The notes under the pieces are model-generated. The model saw nothing but the letters and a program-made list of their open reading frames with translations. It was not told where the DNA came from and did not search any database. This document shows positions 55,242 through 64,000 of a stretch of 64,000 nucleotides of DNA, in pieces; within the stretch, counting starts at the first letter, position 1, and each line of letters starts with the position of its first letter. Position numbers and translations under genes: made by a program. The stretch is from NCBI RefSeq assembly GCF_013449735.1, contig NZ_JACBNY010000005.1, forward strand, positions 1 to 64,000. Direction: 5' to 3'. The DNA is from Pseudolactococcus laudensis (GTDB lineage Bacteria; Bacillota; Bacilli; Lactobacillales; Streptococcaceae).

Positions 55242-56257
55242 TTAATACTCAATCACAACTTTCCCAATCATCCGACCACTTAAAACATCACGGCTGGCTG
55301 TTGCAAGTGTTTCGGTGAAAACCCGTCGTAAGTCTTTTTCAGTGTACTTTTAAGTTTGCCTGTTTCAATCAACTTAGCTAATTTTGCCAATGCTTGTCCT
55401 TGTTCCGCCATTCAAATTGCAAAATTTCCTTTGGCAAACATGAACTCCCAAGCAAATTGTGCGCCGATATTTTTCAAAGGCCCCATATCGAGTGGTCCGT
55501 CTGTTTCAACAATACTTGCAATTCGGCCAAATGGTGCAATATGATTTGTCACAAGATGCCAATATTTATCAGTAGAGTGTAAAAGCACAATATAGGGCAA
55601 TTTATCTATGCCAACTTCTTTAAGTTGTATCTCTAAATCTTCATGATGATTCAGAACAATATCTGCGCCTAATCTTTTGACCCACGCGACACTTTCAGAG
55701 CGAGACGCTGTCGTAATCACCCGCAAGCCTATAAATTTAGCCAACTGAATCAAAATAGAGCCTACACCTCCAGCGCTATTAATAATCAGAATACTTTGTC
55801 CTAGAGCAATTTGTTCACTCACTTCAAGTCCTAGGGCATCCGTCAAAATTTCATAAGCTGTAATACCTGTCAAAGGCAAGGCTGCACTCTGTGCTATCGT
55901 TAAGTTAGTAGGAACTTTTGCAATTAAACGACTATCCACTGCTTGAAAAAGTTGGTTCGTCCCCTGACGTCGTTGTTGACCAGCATAATAGACACGCTCA
56001 CCTATTGCAAAGTCAGAAACTGCCTCACCAACTGAAACAATGTCTCCAACGCCATCAAAACCTAGGACTGTAAATTCATGAGCTTGATAAGCCTCAGCCA
56101 TTTTAATATCAACTGGATTAATGGCTGTTGCAAGCACTCTGACAATCACATCAAACTGACTGCTCAACTCTGGCATCTCAAACTCTCTTTCTTCAAAAAG
56201 TATCCCCTCATCATTAAAGTCTACGGCTTTTGACAAGCCTATCCCTCTATTTTTCAT
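55242..56257 (-). pseudogene. Zinc-type alcohol dehydrogenase-like gene, stop plus frameshift
   Basis: The frame encodes an MDR-family oxidoreductase (GFDGVGDIVSVGEAV, SILIINSAGGVGSILIQLAKFIGLRVI). It is cut by an in-frame TGA at 55412-55414 after about 281 codons. The same frame continues (AEQGQALAKLAKLIETGKLKSTL) until one base is missing near 55316, after which the expected C terminus (SGRMIGKVVIEY) reads in another frame to 55242. Two independent lesions make it a true pseudogene. The promoter region (TATAAT near 56298, AAGAAGG) still looks intact. Confidence 0.9.
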
Positions 56258-56367
56258 TCTTTTACCTTCTTCCCAAAAATGTTTTTGACACCTACATTAT
56301 AGCACTTAACTTTAATCATGGTTAGCAACTTAAGCCACTATCTATGCTTACTACGTGACTAACCTGT

Positions 56368-57366
56368 CTAATTATCTACTAAAGATTGATCGATTGATGC
56401 AATTAGAAAATCAATTATAGGTTTCTCATTTGAGAATTTTTGGGTTTGATATTTCAATTTTGATGTCGTCGAAAGATTCTCTTTTAGATAAAAAAGATGA
56501 ATATCCAAAAAGCGTTGCAGCGTGAATCTCAGACAATATGTTTTTTCTATGTTATTTAACCGTTTAGGATAGGCACTAAAGAAGTCATAGATTCGTTTTT
56601 TAAACGTTTCTACTGTAGTCATTTCTAGGGCCATTCCCCAGAAACATGTACCGATGTCTTCTTCTATCAGCGATAATCTCGTATCGCCAAAATTAATGAT
56701 TGCTATTGTGTCATTAGTCAACAAAATATTTTTAGCGTGCAAATCACAGTGAATCAAAATGTTGGGGTTTTGACTTCGATAGTCGTTGATTAACCTTGTA
56801 TTTTCCTGAAATATTTGCCAATAAAAGGCATAGTGTGCAATGCTTTGAGTAATTCTATCATCGAAAGCAAAGGGACGATAATGTAAGCTAGACGGTAACC
56901 CATCATAAACTGGAAGGTATGGAGTAGAAGTTTTCTCAGATATTTGGTGGGCAATTTCATGACATTTCCCCATCATCTGTGCGAGTTGCTGCATATTTTT
57001 CTTGGTATAAGTTAAAAAGCTCCCTGGTATAAAATCATATTGCAAGAAATAGAAGGTTCCCTCATCAGTCGGTATTTCAAGTAGACGGTCTTTATTTTTA
57101 AAACATTTATAAGTGAGTGGATTGACTTTTGATTGGCATAGGACGTTTGCGAAGATGATTTCTCTCTCAATATAAGAACGCGCAACATGATATAATAAGC
57201 TATTTTTATCTATAAATAAAACGCGTAAAACTATCGTATCGTTAATCAGAAAGTTTTTATTTTCTGTCCCTTCCCCTAGTGCAATACAAGAGATTGCTGT
57301 GCCAAATTCCAACAAGATTTGTTTTTTTATTAGCTCATTATGGCTGTCATTCTTTTCAAAAAACAT
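56368..57366 (-). CDS. Aminoglycoside phosphotransferase-fold kinase
   Basis: The 332-aa protein has the APH/choline-kinase fold: catalytic LIHCDLHAKNIL (about 225-236) and metal-binding IINFGDTR, where the usual DFD/DWE is NFG, an odd change that could weaken metal binding. An N-terminal VLRVLF stands where the ATP-binding lysine normally is. The start at 57366 is supported by AGAAGG. The longer frame from 57441 has no ribosome binding site. The substrate is unknown, and antibiotic resistance should not be assumed. Confidence 0.8.
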   Translation of the reverse strand: MFFEKNDSHNELIKKQILLEFGTAISCIALGEGTENKNFLINDTIVLRVLFIDKNSLLYHVARSYIEREIIFANVLCQSKVNPLTYKCFKNKDRLLEIPTDEGTFYFLQYDFIPGSFLTYTKKNMQQLAQMMGKCHEIAHQISEKTSTPYLPVYDGLPSSLHYRPFAFDDRITQSIAHYAFYWQIFQENTRLINDYRSQNPNILIHCDLHAKNILLTNDTIAIINFGDTRLSLIEEDIGTCFWGMALEMTTVETFKKRIYDFFSAYPKRLNNIEKTYCLRFTLQRFLDIHLFYLKENLSTTSKLKYQTQKFSNEKPIIDFLIASIDQSLVDN

Positions 57367-57525
57367 TTTATATTCCTTCTTTTGATTAGGGACGCTTGTG
57401 TATTCTTGGTATATTGGTCTTATCATAGCATATTTCAACATATTTTAAAAGTCACCTGATGCCATGACCAAAGGTGATGACATCTAAGAAAGATAGCAAA
57501 AAAACCAGCCTCTCGACTGATTTTT

Positions 57526-57756
57526 TTATAATTGGTTTATTTCGCGAATGCTTTCGACCATTAGGAAGAAACCTGCTAGGAGCACTAGTCCTTGGATGAT
57601 GCTCGTTTTATTTTGAATAATAAGTGAGATGACAATCGTAACAGCTAAAACTGTTCCGATGATGCCAACAAAAAGGTTTAAGCTTTTTTTTATCTCATCT
57701 GGTGCCAGAAAAAGGTAACACAAGGCAAAGAGTGCTAATACGACTAAATAAAACAT
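57526..57756 (-). CDS. DUF3165-like small membrane protein
   Basis: The 76-aa protein has three hydrophobic segments and the N terminus MFYLVVLALFALCYLFLAPD, as in DUF3165 proteins that precede or follow typA in streptococci. GAGAGGA precedes the start. It lies 36 bp after typA and may be read through from it. Confidence 0.78.
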   Translation of the reverse strand: MFYLVVLALFALCYLFLAPDEIKKSLNLFVGIIGTVLAVTIVISLIIQNKTSIIQGLVLLAGFFLMVESIREINQL

Positions 57757-57792
57757 CTTATCCTCTCTTATATCTATCGGTCTATTGACTGC

Positions 57793-59628
57793 TTATCCTT
57801 TTTTCTTTTTGTTTGCTTTTTCGCGTTCTGCTTTATTCAAGATTTGTTTACGTAAACGAATTGATTCTGGTGTGATTTCGAGGTATTCGTCGTCAGCCAT
57901 GAATTCAATTGATTCTTCCAAAGTGAGGATACGTGGTGTTTTAATGACGTTAGTTTGGTCTTTATTGGCAGAACGTACGTTTGTCATTTGTTTTGCTTTT
58001 GTTACGTTAACTGTCAAGTCATTTTCACGAGAATGTTCCCCGATGATCATGCCTTCGTAAACTTCTGTTCCTGGATTAACAAAGATTGTACCACGTTCTT
58101 CAACACCCATGATTGCATAAGTCGTTGTTTTACCAGTGTCGATAGAGACAAGAGCACCACGGCTACGGCCACCGATTTGTTCATGAATCATTGGCATGTA
58201 TTGGTCAAAGGTGTGGTTCATGATACCGTACCCACGTGTCATTGACAAGAATTCAGTTGAGAAACCGATCAAACCACGAGCTGGTACAAGGAAGATTAAA
58301 CGAACTTGACCGTTACCAGTGTTAATCATATCAAGCATGTTACCTTTACGTTCAGAAAGGGCTTGGATAATTGAACCTTGATATTCTTCTGGTGTATCGA
58401 TTTGTACGCGTTCAAACGGTTCTGAGCGAACACCATCAATTTCGCGTTCGATAACTTCTGGACGTGAAACTTGGAGCTCATAGCCTTCACGACGCATTGT
58501 TTCGATTAAGATAGACAAATGCAATTCGCCACGACCAGAAACAATCCAGCGGTCAGGTGAGTCAGTTGGGTCAATACGAAGTGAGACGTCTGTTTGCAAT
58601 TCTGATTGCAAACGTTCTTCAACTTTACGTGATGTTACCCATTTACCTTCGCGACCAGCGAAAGGTGAATTATTAACAAGGAAAGTCATTTGCAAAGTTG
58701 GTTCGTCGATGTGAAGAATTGGCAGTGGATCGATGTGGTCAGACGGTGTTACTGTTTCACCAACAAAGATGTCATCCATACCAGATACAGCGATCAAATC
58801 ACCAGCTTTTGCTTCTTGGATTTCAATACGATCAAGACCGAAGAAACCAAATAATTTAGTGACACGGAAGTTTTGTCTTGTGCCATCAAGTTTTGAAAGT
58901 GTTACGCTATCACCAACTTTAATGGTACCACGGAAAACACGTCCGATACCGATACGGCCAACGAAGTCATTGTAGTCAAGTAGTGAAACTTGGAATTGCA
59001 ATGGCTCATCAGAGTTATCAACTGGTGCAGGAATATGATCGATGATTGTTTCAAACAACGGCTCCATTGTATGTTCTTGAGTTTCAAGATCATCAGAAAG
59101 GCTTGATGTACCATTAATAGCTGATGCATAAACTACTGGGAATTCCAATTGTTCTTCATCGGCACCAAGTTCAATCAAAAGTTCTAAGACTTCATCGACA
59201 ACTTCTTCAGGACGAGCTGAAGGTTTATCAATTTTATTGACAACAACGATTGGTGTCAAACCTTGATCCAAGGCTTTTTTCAACACGAAACGTGTTTGAG
59301 GCATTGTACCTTCGTAAGCATCGACAACAAGAACAACGCCGTCAACCATTTTCATGATACGTTCAACTTCACCACCGAAGTCCGCGTGACCAGGGGTGTC
59401 CAAGATGTTAATATGTTTGTCTTTATATTTAACAGCTGTATTTTTAGCAAGAATGGTAATACCGCGTTCTTTTTCAAGATCGTTTGAGTCCATGGCACGA
59501 TCATCAAGATGTGCGCGTGCGCTCAAGGTATCTGATTGTTTCAAAAGTTCATCCACAAGTGTTGTTTTACCATGGTCAACGTGGGCGATGATTGCGACGT
59601 TACGAATGTCTTCGCGTAATTTAGTCAA
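57793..59628 (-). CDS. typA: Ribosome-associated GTPase TypA/BipA
   Basis: The 611-aa translational GTPase has G1 AHVDHGKTT, G2 region RGITILAK, G3 DTPGHADFG, G4 NKIDKPSA and an EF-G-like domain set plus the BipA-specific C terminus. It binds ribosomes under stress and aids assembly of the large subunit. The start is TTG at 59628 with GAGGT upstream. No ATG gives a full G1 region. Confidence 0.96.
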   Translation of the reverse strand: MTKLREDIRNVAIIAHVDHGKTTLVDELLKQSDTLSARAHLDDRAMDSNDLEKERGITILAKNTAVKYKDKHINILDTPGHADFGGEVERIMKMVDGVVLVVDAYEGTMPQTRFVLKKALDQGLTPIVVVNKIDKPSARPEEVVDEVLELLIELGADEEQLEFPVVYASAINGTSSLSDDLETQEHTMEPLFETIIDHIPAPVDNSDEPLQFQVSLLDYNDFVGRIGIGRVFRGTIKVGDSVTLSKLDGTRQNFRVTKLFGFFGLDRIEIQEAKAGDLIAVSGMDDIFVGETVTPSDHIDPLPILHIDEPTLQMTFLVNNSPFAGREGKWVTSRKVEERLQSELQTDVSLRIDPTDSPDRWIVSGRGELHLSILIETMRREGYELQVSRPEVIEREIDGVRSEPFERVQIDTPEEYQGSIIQALSERKGNMLDMINTGNGQVRLIFLVPARGLIGFSTEFLSMTRGYGIMNHTFDQYMPMIHEQIGGRSRGALVSIDTGKTTTYAIMGVEERGTIFVNPGTEVYEGMIIGEHSRENDLTVNVTKAKQMTNVRSANKDQTNVIKTPRILTLEESIEFMADDEYLEITPESIRLRKQILNKAEREKANKKKKG

Positions 59629-59804
59629 GATTTATACCTCATAATTTGAGATCACTTCTAAAAATCCTATTGCGACTTTCATACCCTGCCACTTGAACAT
59701 TTTTTAGAGATGATCTTTATTCTATTTCAACTTTATAAGTATAACATATTTTTGACAAAATGCAACAAGAACGCCTATATTAAGCGTTTTCAGTAGTTAT
59801 TCTC

Positions 59805-59839
59805 TTGACTTAACGCCAAAAGCCCTTTATAATGAAATA
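59805..59839 (+). promoter_or_regulatory. Leaderless promoter of the first NAGPA-type gene
   Basis: TTGACT (59805-59810), 17 bp, TATAAT (59828-59833), GAAATA, then ATG at 59840. It is the clearest member of the leaderless set, with a near-consensus -35. Confidence 0.75.
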
Positions 59840-60739
59840 ATGAAAAGAAAAACTAAAAAAAGCAGAGTAGGTCTGTTCATAGCTCTACTATTTTTCCTGA
59901 TCTTAGTCATTTTATTTGTTATTTTACTCAAACCTTTTGACAAAAAAACGACTGGAAAATCACAAGTTTCAGGAAATTCACCAGTTAAAGTTGACCCTTC
60001 TAAAAGTGCCGGGATCATTTCTTCTAGTTCAGTTGTTGCCTCTGATCATGCTGAAAAAGTAGAAAATACAGGAGATGCAACTTGGGTTCAAGTTCATTCC
60101 AAAGGGAAAGGTGAAAAATTTCAAGATATTTCAACAGATAATATCAAAATTTATAAAGCGCATAATCCCCAAGTTTTAAAAACTGCGACTTCTAAACATC
60201 CAGCCTTAGCAATTTTACCAGATGTTATGGCACAATATCCAGATGCTCTGATTATGAATGCTTCAGGTTTTAACATGGAAACAGGTGATATTACAGGTTT
60301 TCAAATTAATAACGGTGCGCTTTTTACCAACTGGGGAGAAAATAAACGGGCACACGAAGCCTTTATCATCAATAAAGATGGTTCTATGACAACTTATGAT
60401 AGCTCAACACCTGCGAGTCAAATTCTTGCAAATGGCGCAGAACAATCTTATAGTTTTGGTAAAATTTTAATCAAAAAAGGCAAGGTCCAAGAAAATGATG
60501 GCTCTGTCAATTGGATGATTCATAGTTTTATTGGTAACGATAAGCAAAATAATCTCTATCTCATGATTAGTGAAACAAACGCTGGTTATGAGAATATCAT
60601 GAATCAAATTAAAAATCTCAATCTAGCAAACCTTGTTCTGATGGATGGTGGGGGGTCTTCCCAAATGGGACTGAATGGCCAAACCATTGTACCGAGTCAG
60701 GATAATCGACAAGTGGGGGACTTTATCGTTCTTAAATAA
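59840..60739 (+). CDS. Membrane-anchored phosphodiester glycosidase (NAGPA) family, copy 1
   Basis: The 299-aa protein has an N-terminal membrane anchor (about 11-33), a Lys/Ser-rich linker and an extracellular NAGPA domain (about 75-299; LIMNASGFNM, GFQINNGALF, VLMDGGGSSQMGLNGQ). The family includes enzymes that act on phosphodiester-linked sugars and exopolysaccharide-related proteins. It is translated without a Shine-Dalgarno. The next gene, 2 bp away, is a paralogue. Confidence 0.87.
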   Translation: MKRKTKKSRVGLFIALLFFLILVILFVILLKPFDKKTTGKSQVSGNSPVKVDPSKSAGIISSSSVVASDHAEKVENTGDATWVQVHSKGKGEKFQDISTDNIKIYKAHNPQVLKTATSKHPALAILPDVMAQYPDALIMNASGFNMETGDITGFQINNGALFTNWGENKRAHEAFIINKDGSMTTYDSSTPASQILANGAEQSYSFGKILIKKGKVQENDGSVNWMIHSFIGNDKQNNLYLMISETNAGYENIMNQIKNLNLANLVLMDGGGSSQMGLNGQTIVPSQDNRQVGDFIVLK

Positions 60740-60741
60740 CT

Positions 60742-61659
60742 ATGAAAAAAAATAAACAATATAAACGTAACGCTTCAAAAACATCTTCTACTACTAAAAA
60801 GAAGAAAAAATCACCCCTAATCATTACTTTAATTATCTTGCTTTTAGTAGGTTCAGGTATCACTTATATCCTACTAAAACCCAAACAAACTGCTTCTTCT
60901 GCACTCAAACCAATTAAAACTACAGCACCCAATGCTATCGTACCACCGACTTCCGTTTCAATTGCGCCTGCAGAAGAAGTTGAAGATACTGGCGAGGCTG
61001 GCTGGGTACAAGTTAAATCAAAGAAGAAAGTTGAAAAATTTACAGATATGTCTGTACCAGGTGTTACCATTTACCGTGCTAATAATCCAAAAGTTTTAAA
61101 AACAGCTGCAGCACAAATTCCAGGTACTTTCATGATGTCTGACATCGTTGCACAATACCCTGATTCACTTATTATGAATACTTCTGGCTTTGACATGAAT
61201 ACGGGTCAGATTGTCGGTTTTCAAATTAACAATGGTCAGCTATTTTCTAACTGGTCAAACACTGCCTATGGCAGTGCATCGTTTGTTATCAATAAAAATG
61301 GCTCAGCTAACGGGTATGACCTCACAACACCTGCAAATGACATTATTAAAAAAGGTGGAGAGCAAAGTTATGGTTTTGGTAGCATTCTTATCAAAGATGG
61401 TGTCGTCTTACCCAATGACGGCTCAGTCAACTGGATGATTCATTCTTATATTGGTAACGATGCAGATAATAACATCTATCTTATCATTTCAGATACTAGT
61501 GTCGGCTACGACGGTACTATGGCAGCGGTTGCTAATCTCAATTTACAAAACCTTGTCGTTCTAGATGGTGGTGGTTCTTCACAAATGTCGCTAAATGGAC
61601 AAACAATCTATGAAAGTCAAGATGGCCGACCCGTCGCTGATTTCATCGTATTGCGGTAA
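60742..61659 (+). CDS. Membrane-anchored phosphodiester glycosidase (NAGPA) family, copy 2
   Basis: The 305-aa paralogue of the previous gene has the same order: basic start, membrane helix (about 26-46), Thr/Pro-rich linker, NAGPA domain (LIMNTSGFDMNTG, IVGFQINNGQLFSNW, VVLDGGGSSQMSLNGQ). The two differ mostly in the anchor and linker. It starts 2 bp after the first copy and depends on it for expression. Confidence 0.87.
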   Translation: MKKNKQYKRNASKTSSTTKKKKKSPLIITLIILLLVGSGITYILLKPKQTASSALKPIKTTAPNAIVPPTSVSIAPAEEVEDTGEAGWVQVKSKKKVEKFTDMSVPGVTIYRANNPKVLKTAAAQIPGTFMMSDIVAQYPDSLIMNTSGFDMNTGQIVGFQINNGQLFSNWSNTAYGSASFVINKNGSANGYDLTTPANDIIKKGGEQSYGFGSILIKDGVVLPNDGSVNWMIHSYIGNDADNNIYLIISDTSVGYDGTMAAVANLNLQNLVVLDGGGSSQMSLNGQTIYESQDGRPVADFIVLR

Positions 61660-61698
61660 ATAAAAACAGGACAACCCTATTCATCATTTTAAAAATAT

Positions 61699-61737
61699 AA
61701 AAGCTAACACTTCCATGTTTGGAAGTGTTAGCTTTTT
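61699..61737. terminator. Strong terminator after the NAGPA pair
   Basis: A perfect 14-bp stem, AAGCTAACACTTCC (61701-61714) and its complement (61721-61734), has a 6-nt loop and T runs on both strands. It may also stop the LCP operon coming from the right. Confidence 0.92.
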
Positions 61738-61785
61738 GACTTATTTAGTTTCTATCTGGCTCATAAATTGTCTGACAGCAAATAC

Positions 61786-62724
61786 TCATTCATTCAATGC
61801 TGCTTCAATTCTGTCATGAGCCTTATTGACTAACTCTTCTGACAGAATTTTTTGTGTTTTACCATCAATCGTAGTCTCTACTGGTTTAAGATTTTCTTTT
61901 GTGATATTTCCTAAAACACCATTATAATTTAATCCAAGTGCTTTAATATTGCCAAAAACAAAATCTGTCTTGACATTATCACCGAAAGCATTCACAAATT
62001 TTTTGTAATTAACAACAGTATTCGCTGATTTCATTTTTGAAATAATCGCAATCAGTACCGTCTGCTCACGGTCAATTAAATCTGCCTCGGCTTTATCAGC
62101 ATCATCCCCGACTTTAGTGAGATACGCCTTAACTTCATCTGCTTTTTTCAAACTTAATGTTCCAGGTTTAAATTCGAAACCACTTGATACAAAATGCGTA
62201 TCATTTTGAACTTGAACACCACCAACAGCCTCAACGAAATCACCTAAACCACGCATATCAAAAGTCATATAACGTGGAATGTCAACGCCTAAAAGTGTCT
62301 GCAAGGCATCAATCTCCCCTGCTGCTCCTTTAATGCCATAAAGCTCTTTTAGAGTTGTCGATTCAGAAGGGAGGTAAATATTCCGATTCAAACTAATTAC
62401 AGTTGTCTTGTTTTTCTTAGGATTAACCGTTAAAACCAAGACATCATTAGCCTTTTTATCATTAACACCTAAGAATAAAAAACTAAATGATGACTTTTCT
62501 TTAAGGCTCGGAAGTTTAGCAGTCGTCTTTCTATCAATTGTCTGATAGGACTTGACCATGACATTCTTAACATCAAAATAAGCTTTCCCAAAAATAGCGC
62601 CACCAATCAATAAAACCAGTAAGACGATTAGTCCAAAAATTTTAAGACCACGGTGTTTTTTCTTCTTTTTGGGCGTTACATTTTTTTCAGATACGCGATC
62701 CGCACGTCGTTTTCTTGTTTCCAT
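61786..62724 (-). CDS. LCP-family protein, divergent
   Basis: The 312-aa protein has a basic N terminus (KKKKKHRGLK), one membrane helix (about 28-47) and a shortened LCP-like domain (FLFLGVNDKKANDVLVLTVNPKKNKTTVISLNR). Some usual LCP residues differ: SLNRNIYLP replaces the Arg-Asp pair of the catalytic SxxRD motif, so enzyme activity is uncertain. It is the third gene of glk-rhodanese-LCP, 6 bp after the rhodanese-like gene. Confidence 0.85.
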   Translation of the reverse strand: METRKRRADRVSEKNVTPKKKKKHRGLKIFGLIVLLVLLIGGAIFGKAYFDVKNVMVKSYQTIDRKTTAKLPSLKEKSSFSFLFLGVNDKKANDVLVLTVNPKKNKTTVISLNRNIYLPSESTTLKELYGIKGAAGEIDALQTLLGVDIPRYMTFDMRGLGDFVEAVGGVQVQNDTHFVSSGFEFKPGTLSLKKADEVKAYLTKVGDDADKAEADLIDREQTVLIAIISKMKSANTVVNYKKFVNAFGDNVKTDFVFGNIKALGLNYNGVLGNITKENLKPVETTIDGKTQKILSEELVNKAHDRIEAALNE

Positions 62725-62730
62725 AAGGGG

Positions 62731-63123
62731 TCAAGCTCCTTTTTTTGTTTTGCCATGCCAACCCTTTATCCCAGTTTTTAGGATAACAATGTTAGTATAG
62801 CCAGCTTTTTTGAGCTTAAGCGCAGCACGAATAGCAAAAACTGGCTTAGCATCCTCATATAATAGGACAGCTTTGTCTTTACGGATTGCTGAAATACTTT
62901 GATCAAATTGAGAAAAAGGAAGATTCCTAGCGCACAAAATATGGATAATTCGAAAAGCTGATGATTCACGTAAATCAATGAGTTGTCCACCGACTATTTG
63001 CTCAGAAAAAGCAGCATTATCTACAATTTTAGCAACAGATTTAATTCTAAATTTATTAATATACGGGTATGCAAACATGGCGATTATCACCAAGATAAGT
63101 ATGATATTGATAGTTAACCACAT
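62731..63123 (-). CDS. Rhodanese-like membrane protein without catalytic cysteine
   Basis: The 130-aa protein has an N-terminal membrane helix (about 2-22) and a rhodanese-like domain (LIDLRESSAFRIIHI, ALKLKKAGYTNIVILKTGIKGW). Where an active rhodanese has its loop cysteine, this protein has LLYEDAKPVF, so sulfur transfer is unlikely. Its start overlaps the glk stop by 10 bp. This neighbour pair is common in streptococci. Confidence 0.88.
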   Translation of the reverse strand: MWLTINIILILVIIAMFAYPYINKFRIKSVAKIVDNAAFSEQIVGGQLIDLRESSAFRIIHILCARNLPFSQFDQSISAIRKDKAVLLYEDAKPVFAIRAALKLKKAGYTNIVILKTGIKGWHGKTKKGA

Positions 63124-64000
63124 TTTTTAACGGCCTCATTTTCAGTAAATTTTAATGCCAAGCTGGCTGCGCCAATAATCCCAGCATCATTGCCTAATTT
63201 GGCAATTTTAATCTTAGTTGAATTTCTAACTTGTGGGAAGGTATAAAGATTAAAGTATTTTTCAATCCGTCCACGCAAGAATTCACCTGCAGCAGAAACA
63301 CCACCGCCGATAACAATAGAATCTGGATTCAAAGTATTAGCCAAATTTCCTGATGCCAATCCAAGATATTGACCGACCTGCTCGACAACTGAATCAGCAA
63401 ATTTATCATCTGCTTCAGCCGCTACAAAAATATCTTTTGAGCTTACAGCGTCACCGTTATCAATCGCTGCTTTAATCGCAGATTCAACTTCATATTCCTC
63501 AGCGAGTTTACGAGCAACACGAACAACACCTGTTGCTGACGCAACAGTTTCTAGACAGCCTGCTTTACCACAAGTGCAAGCAAAAGCATCTGAACTTGTA
63601 TCAACAGTGACATGACCAATTTCTCCACCAGCACCCGCAACACCATGAATCAGATTACCAGCTGCTATGATACCGCCACCAACGCCTGTTCCTAGTGTCA
63701 TGAAGATGACATCAGGATTATTTTCACCCGCACCAACCCAACGTTCACCTAAAGCGGCAACATTAGCATCATTATCAATAGCGAATGGTAGACCGACACC
63801 AGCTTCAATAGCTGCACCTACTTCTTGTAAAGTTTCCCATCCCAAGTTATAGGCACCAATGACTGTATTTTTTGAAATATCCACAGAGCCAGGTGAGCCC
63901 ATACCAATTCCTAGAAAGTCAGCTTTATCAAGTTTATACAACTCTAAACGATGATTGATAGACGCAATGATATCAGGCACGATTTGTTGACCATTGCCGA
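63114..64000 (-). CDS. glk: ROK-family glucokinase (N terminus beyond window)
   Basis: At least 295 aa of a ROK glucokinase are visible. GIGSPG-type turn IGMGSPGSVD, catalytic AIDNDANVAALGE, phosphate-binding MTLGTGVGGGI, zinc motif CTCGKAGCLE and IVIGGGVSAAG are present. The frame stays open to base 64000, so about 25-30 N-terminal residues with the ATP P-loop are missing. It phosphorylates free glucose, for example that released by MapA and the GH13 enzymes of this window. Confidence 0.94.
   Translation of the reverse strand, partial: GNGQQIVPDIIASINHRLELYKLDKADFLGIGMGSPGSVDISKNTVIGAYNLGWETLQEVGAAIEAGVGLPFAIDNDANVAALGERWVGAGENNPDVIFMTLGTGVGGGIIAAGNLIHGVAGAGGEIGHVTVDTSSDAFACTCGKAGCLETVASATGVVRVARKLAEEYEVESAIKAAIDNGDAVSSKDIFVAAEADDKFADSVVEQVGQYLGLASGNLANTLNPDSIVIGGGVSAAGEFLRGRIEKYFNLYTFPQVRNSTKIKIAKLGNDAGIIGAASLALKFTENEAVKKCG

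Overview
The window looks like chromosomal DNA of a low-GC Gram-positive coccus of the Streptococcaceae, most likely Lactococcus or the sister group often called Pseudolactococcus. The reasons are the CiaRH two-component system, a malR-mapA-dexC-malEFG maltose locus arranged much as in Lactococcus, a ptn/man mannose PTS followed by DUF956, a serS T-box, typA, and a glk-rhodanese-LCP run. Species assignment is inference.

Layout. 1-1200: a small-gene cluster on the minus strand, with a 154-bp MITE in a decayed gene. 1210-5500: hrtBA-like heme exporter, yidD and ciaRH. 5600-26300: a 20-kb alpha-glucan locus holding malR, pgmB, maltose phosphorylase, two GH13 alpha-glucosidases, an inserted lplABC-type ABC importer with its own LacI regulator and DUF624 protein, an amylase with a premature stop, a neopullulanase, and the divergent malEFG importer. 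Near-identical operator/cre palindromes sit inside the promoters of mapA, agl, dexB, dexC, malE and lplA. No sugar ATPase (MalK/MsmK) is encoded, so both importers must borrow one from elsewhere. 26300-31700: LCP protein, cmk, LysM protein, ferredoxin, a possible EbsA-like protein, TMEM175 channel and a LysR regulator. 31800-37300: mannose/glucose PTS, manO, T-box-serS. 37500-46600: housekeeping and small genes (BI-1, HD, nrnA, CBS-hotdog regulator, SemiSWEET, YueI, MGMT, SRP RNA, tadA) plus two broken genes. 46600-52550: MBL hydrolase, a CiaR-box small RNA, a lipoprotein, and a B12-dependent methionine synthase cassette with a separate reactivation protein and an ECF S component. 52650-64000: tRNA-Arg, LCP, tsaE, broken oxidoreductase, phosphotransferase, typA, a tandem pair of phosphodiester-glycosidase proteins, LCP, rhodanese-like protein and glk (cut by the window end).

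Signals that ordinary gene calls do not explain: (i) a repeated 5'-leader element in front of malR, an EbsA-like gene and an MBL hydrolase, whose two hairpins keep pairing while their sequences differ, and which ends in the Shine-Dalgarno region; (ii) nine genes whose start codon lies exactly six bases after a -10 box, mostly an extended -10, with no Shine-Dalgarno, so probably leaderless mRNAs; (iii) a textbook CiaR box driving a roughly 76-nt unannotated RNA; (iv) a 31-codon peptide that starts with an LPNTGE sorting signal; (v) four genes broken by stops or frameshifts, suggesting ongoing gene decay.
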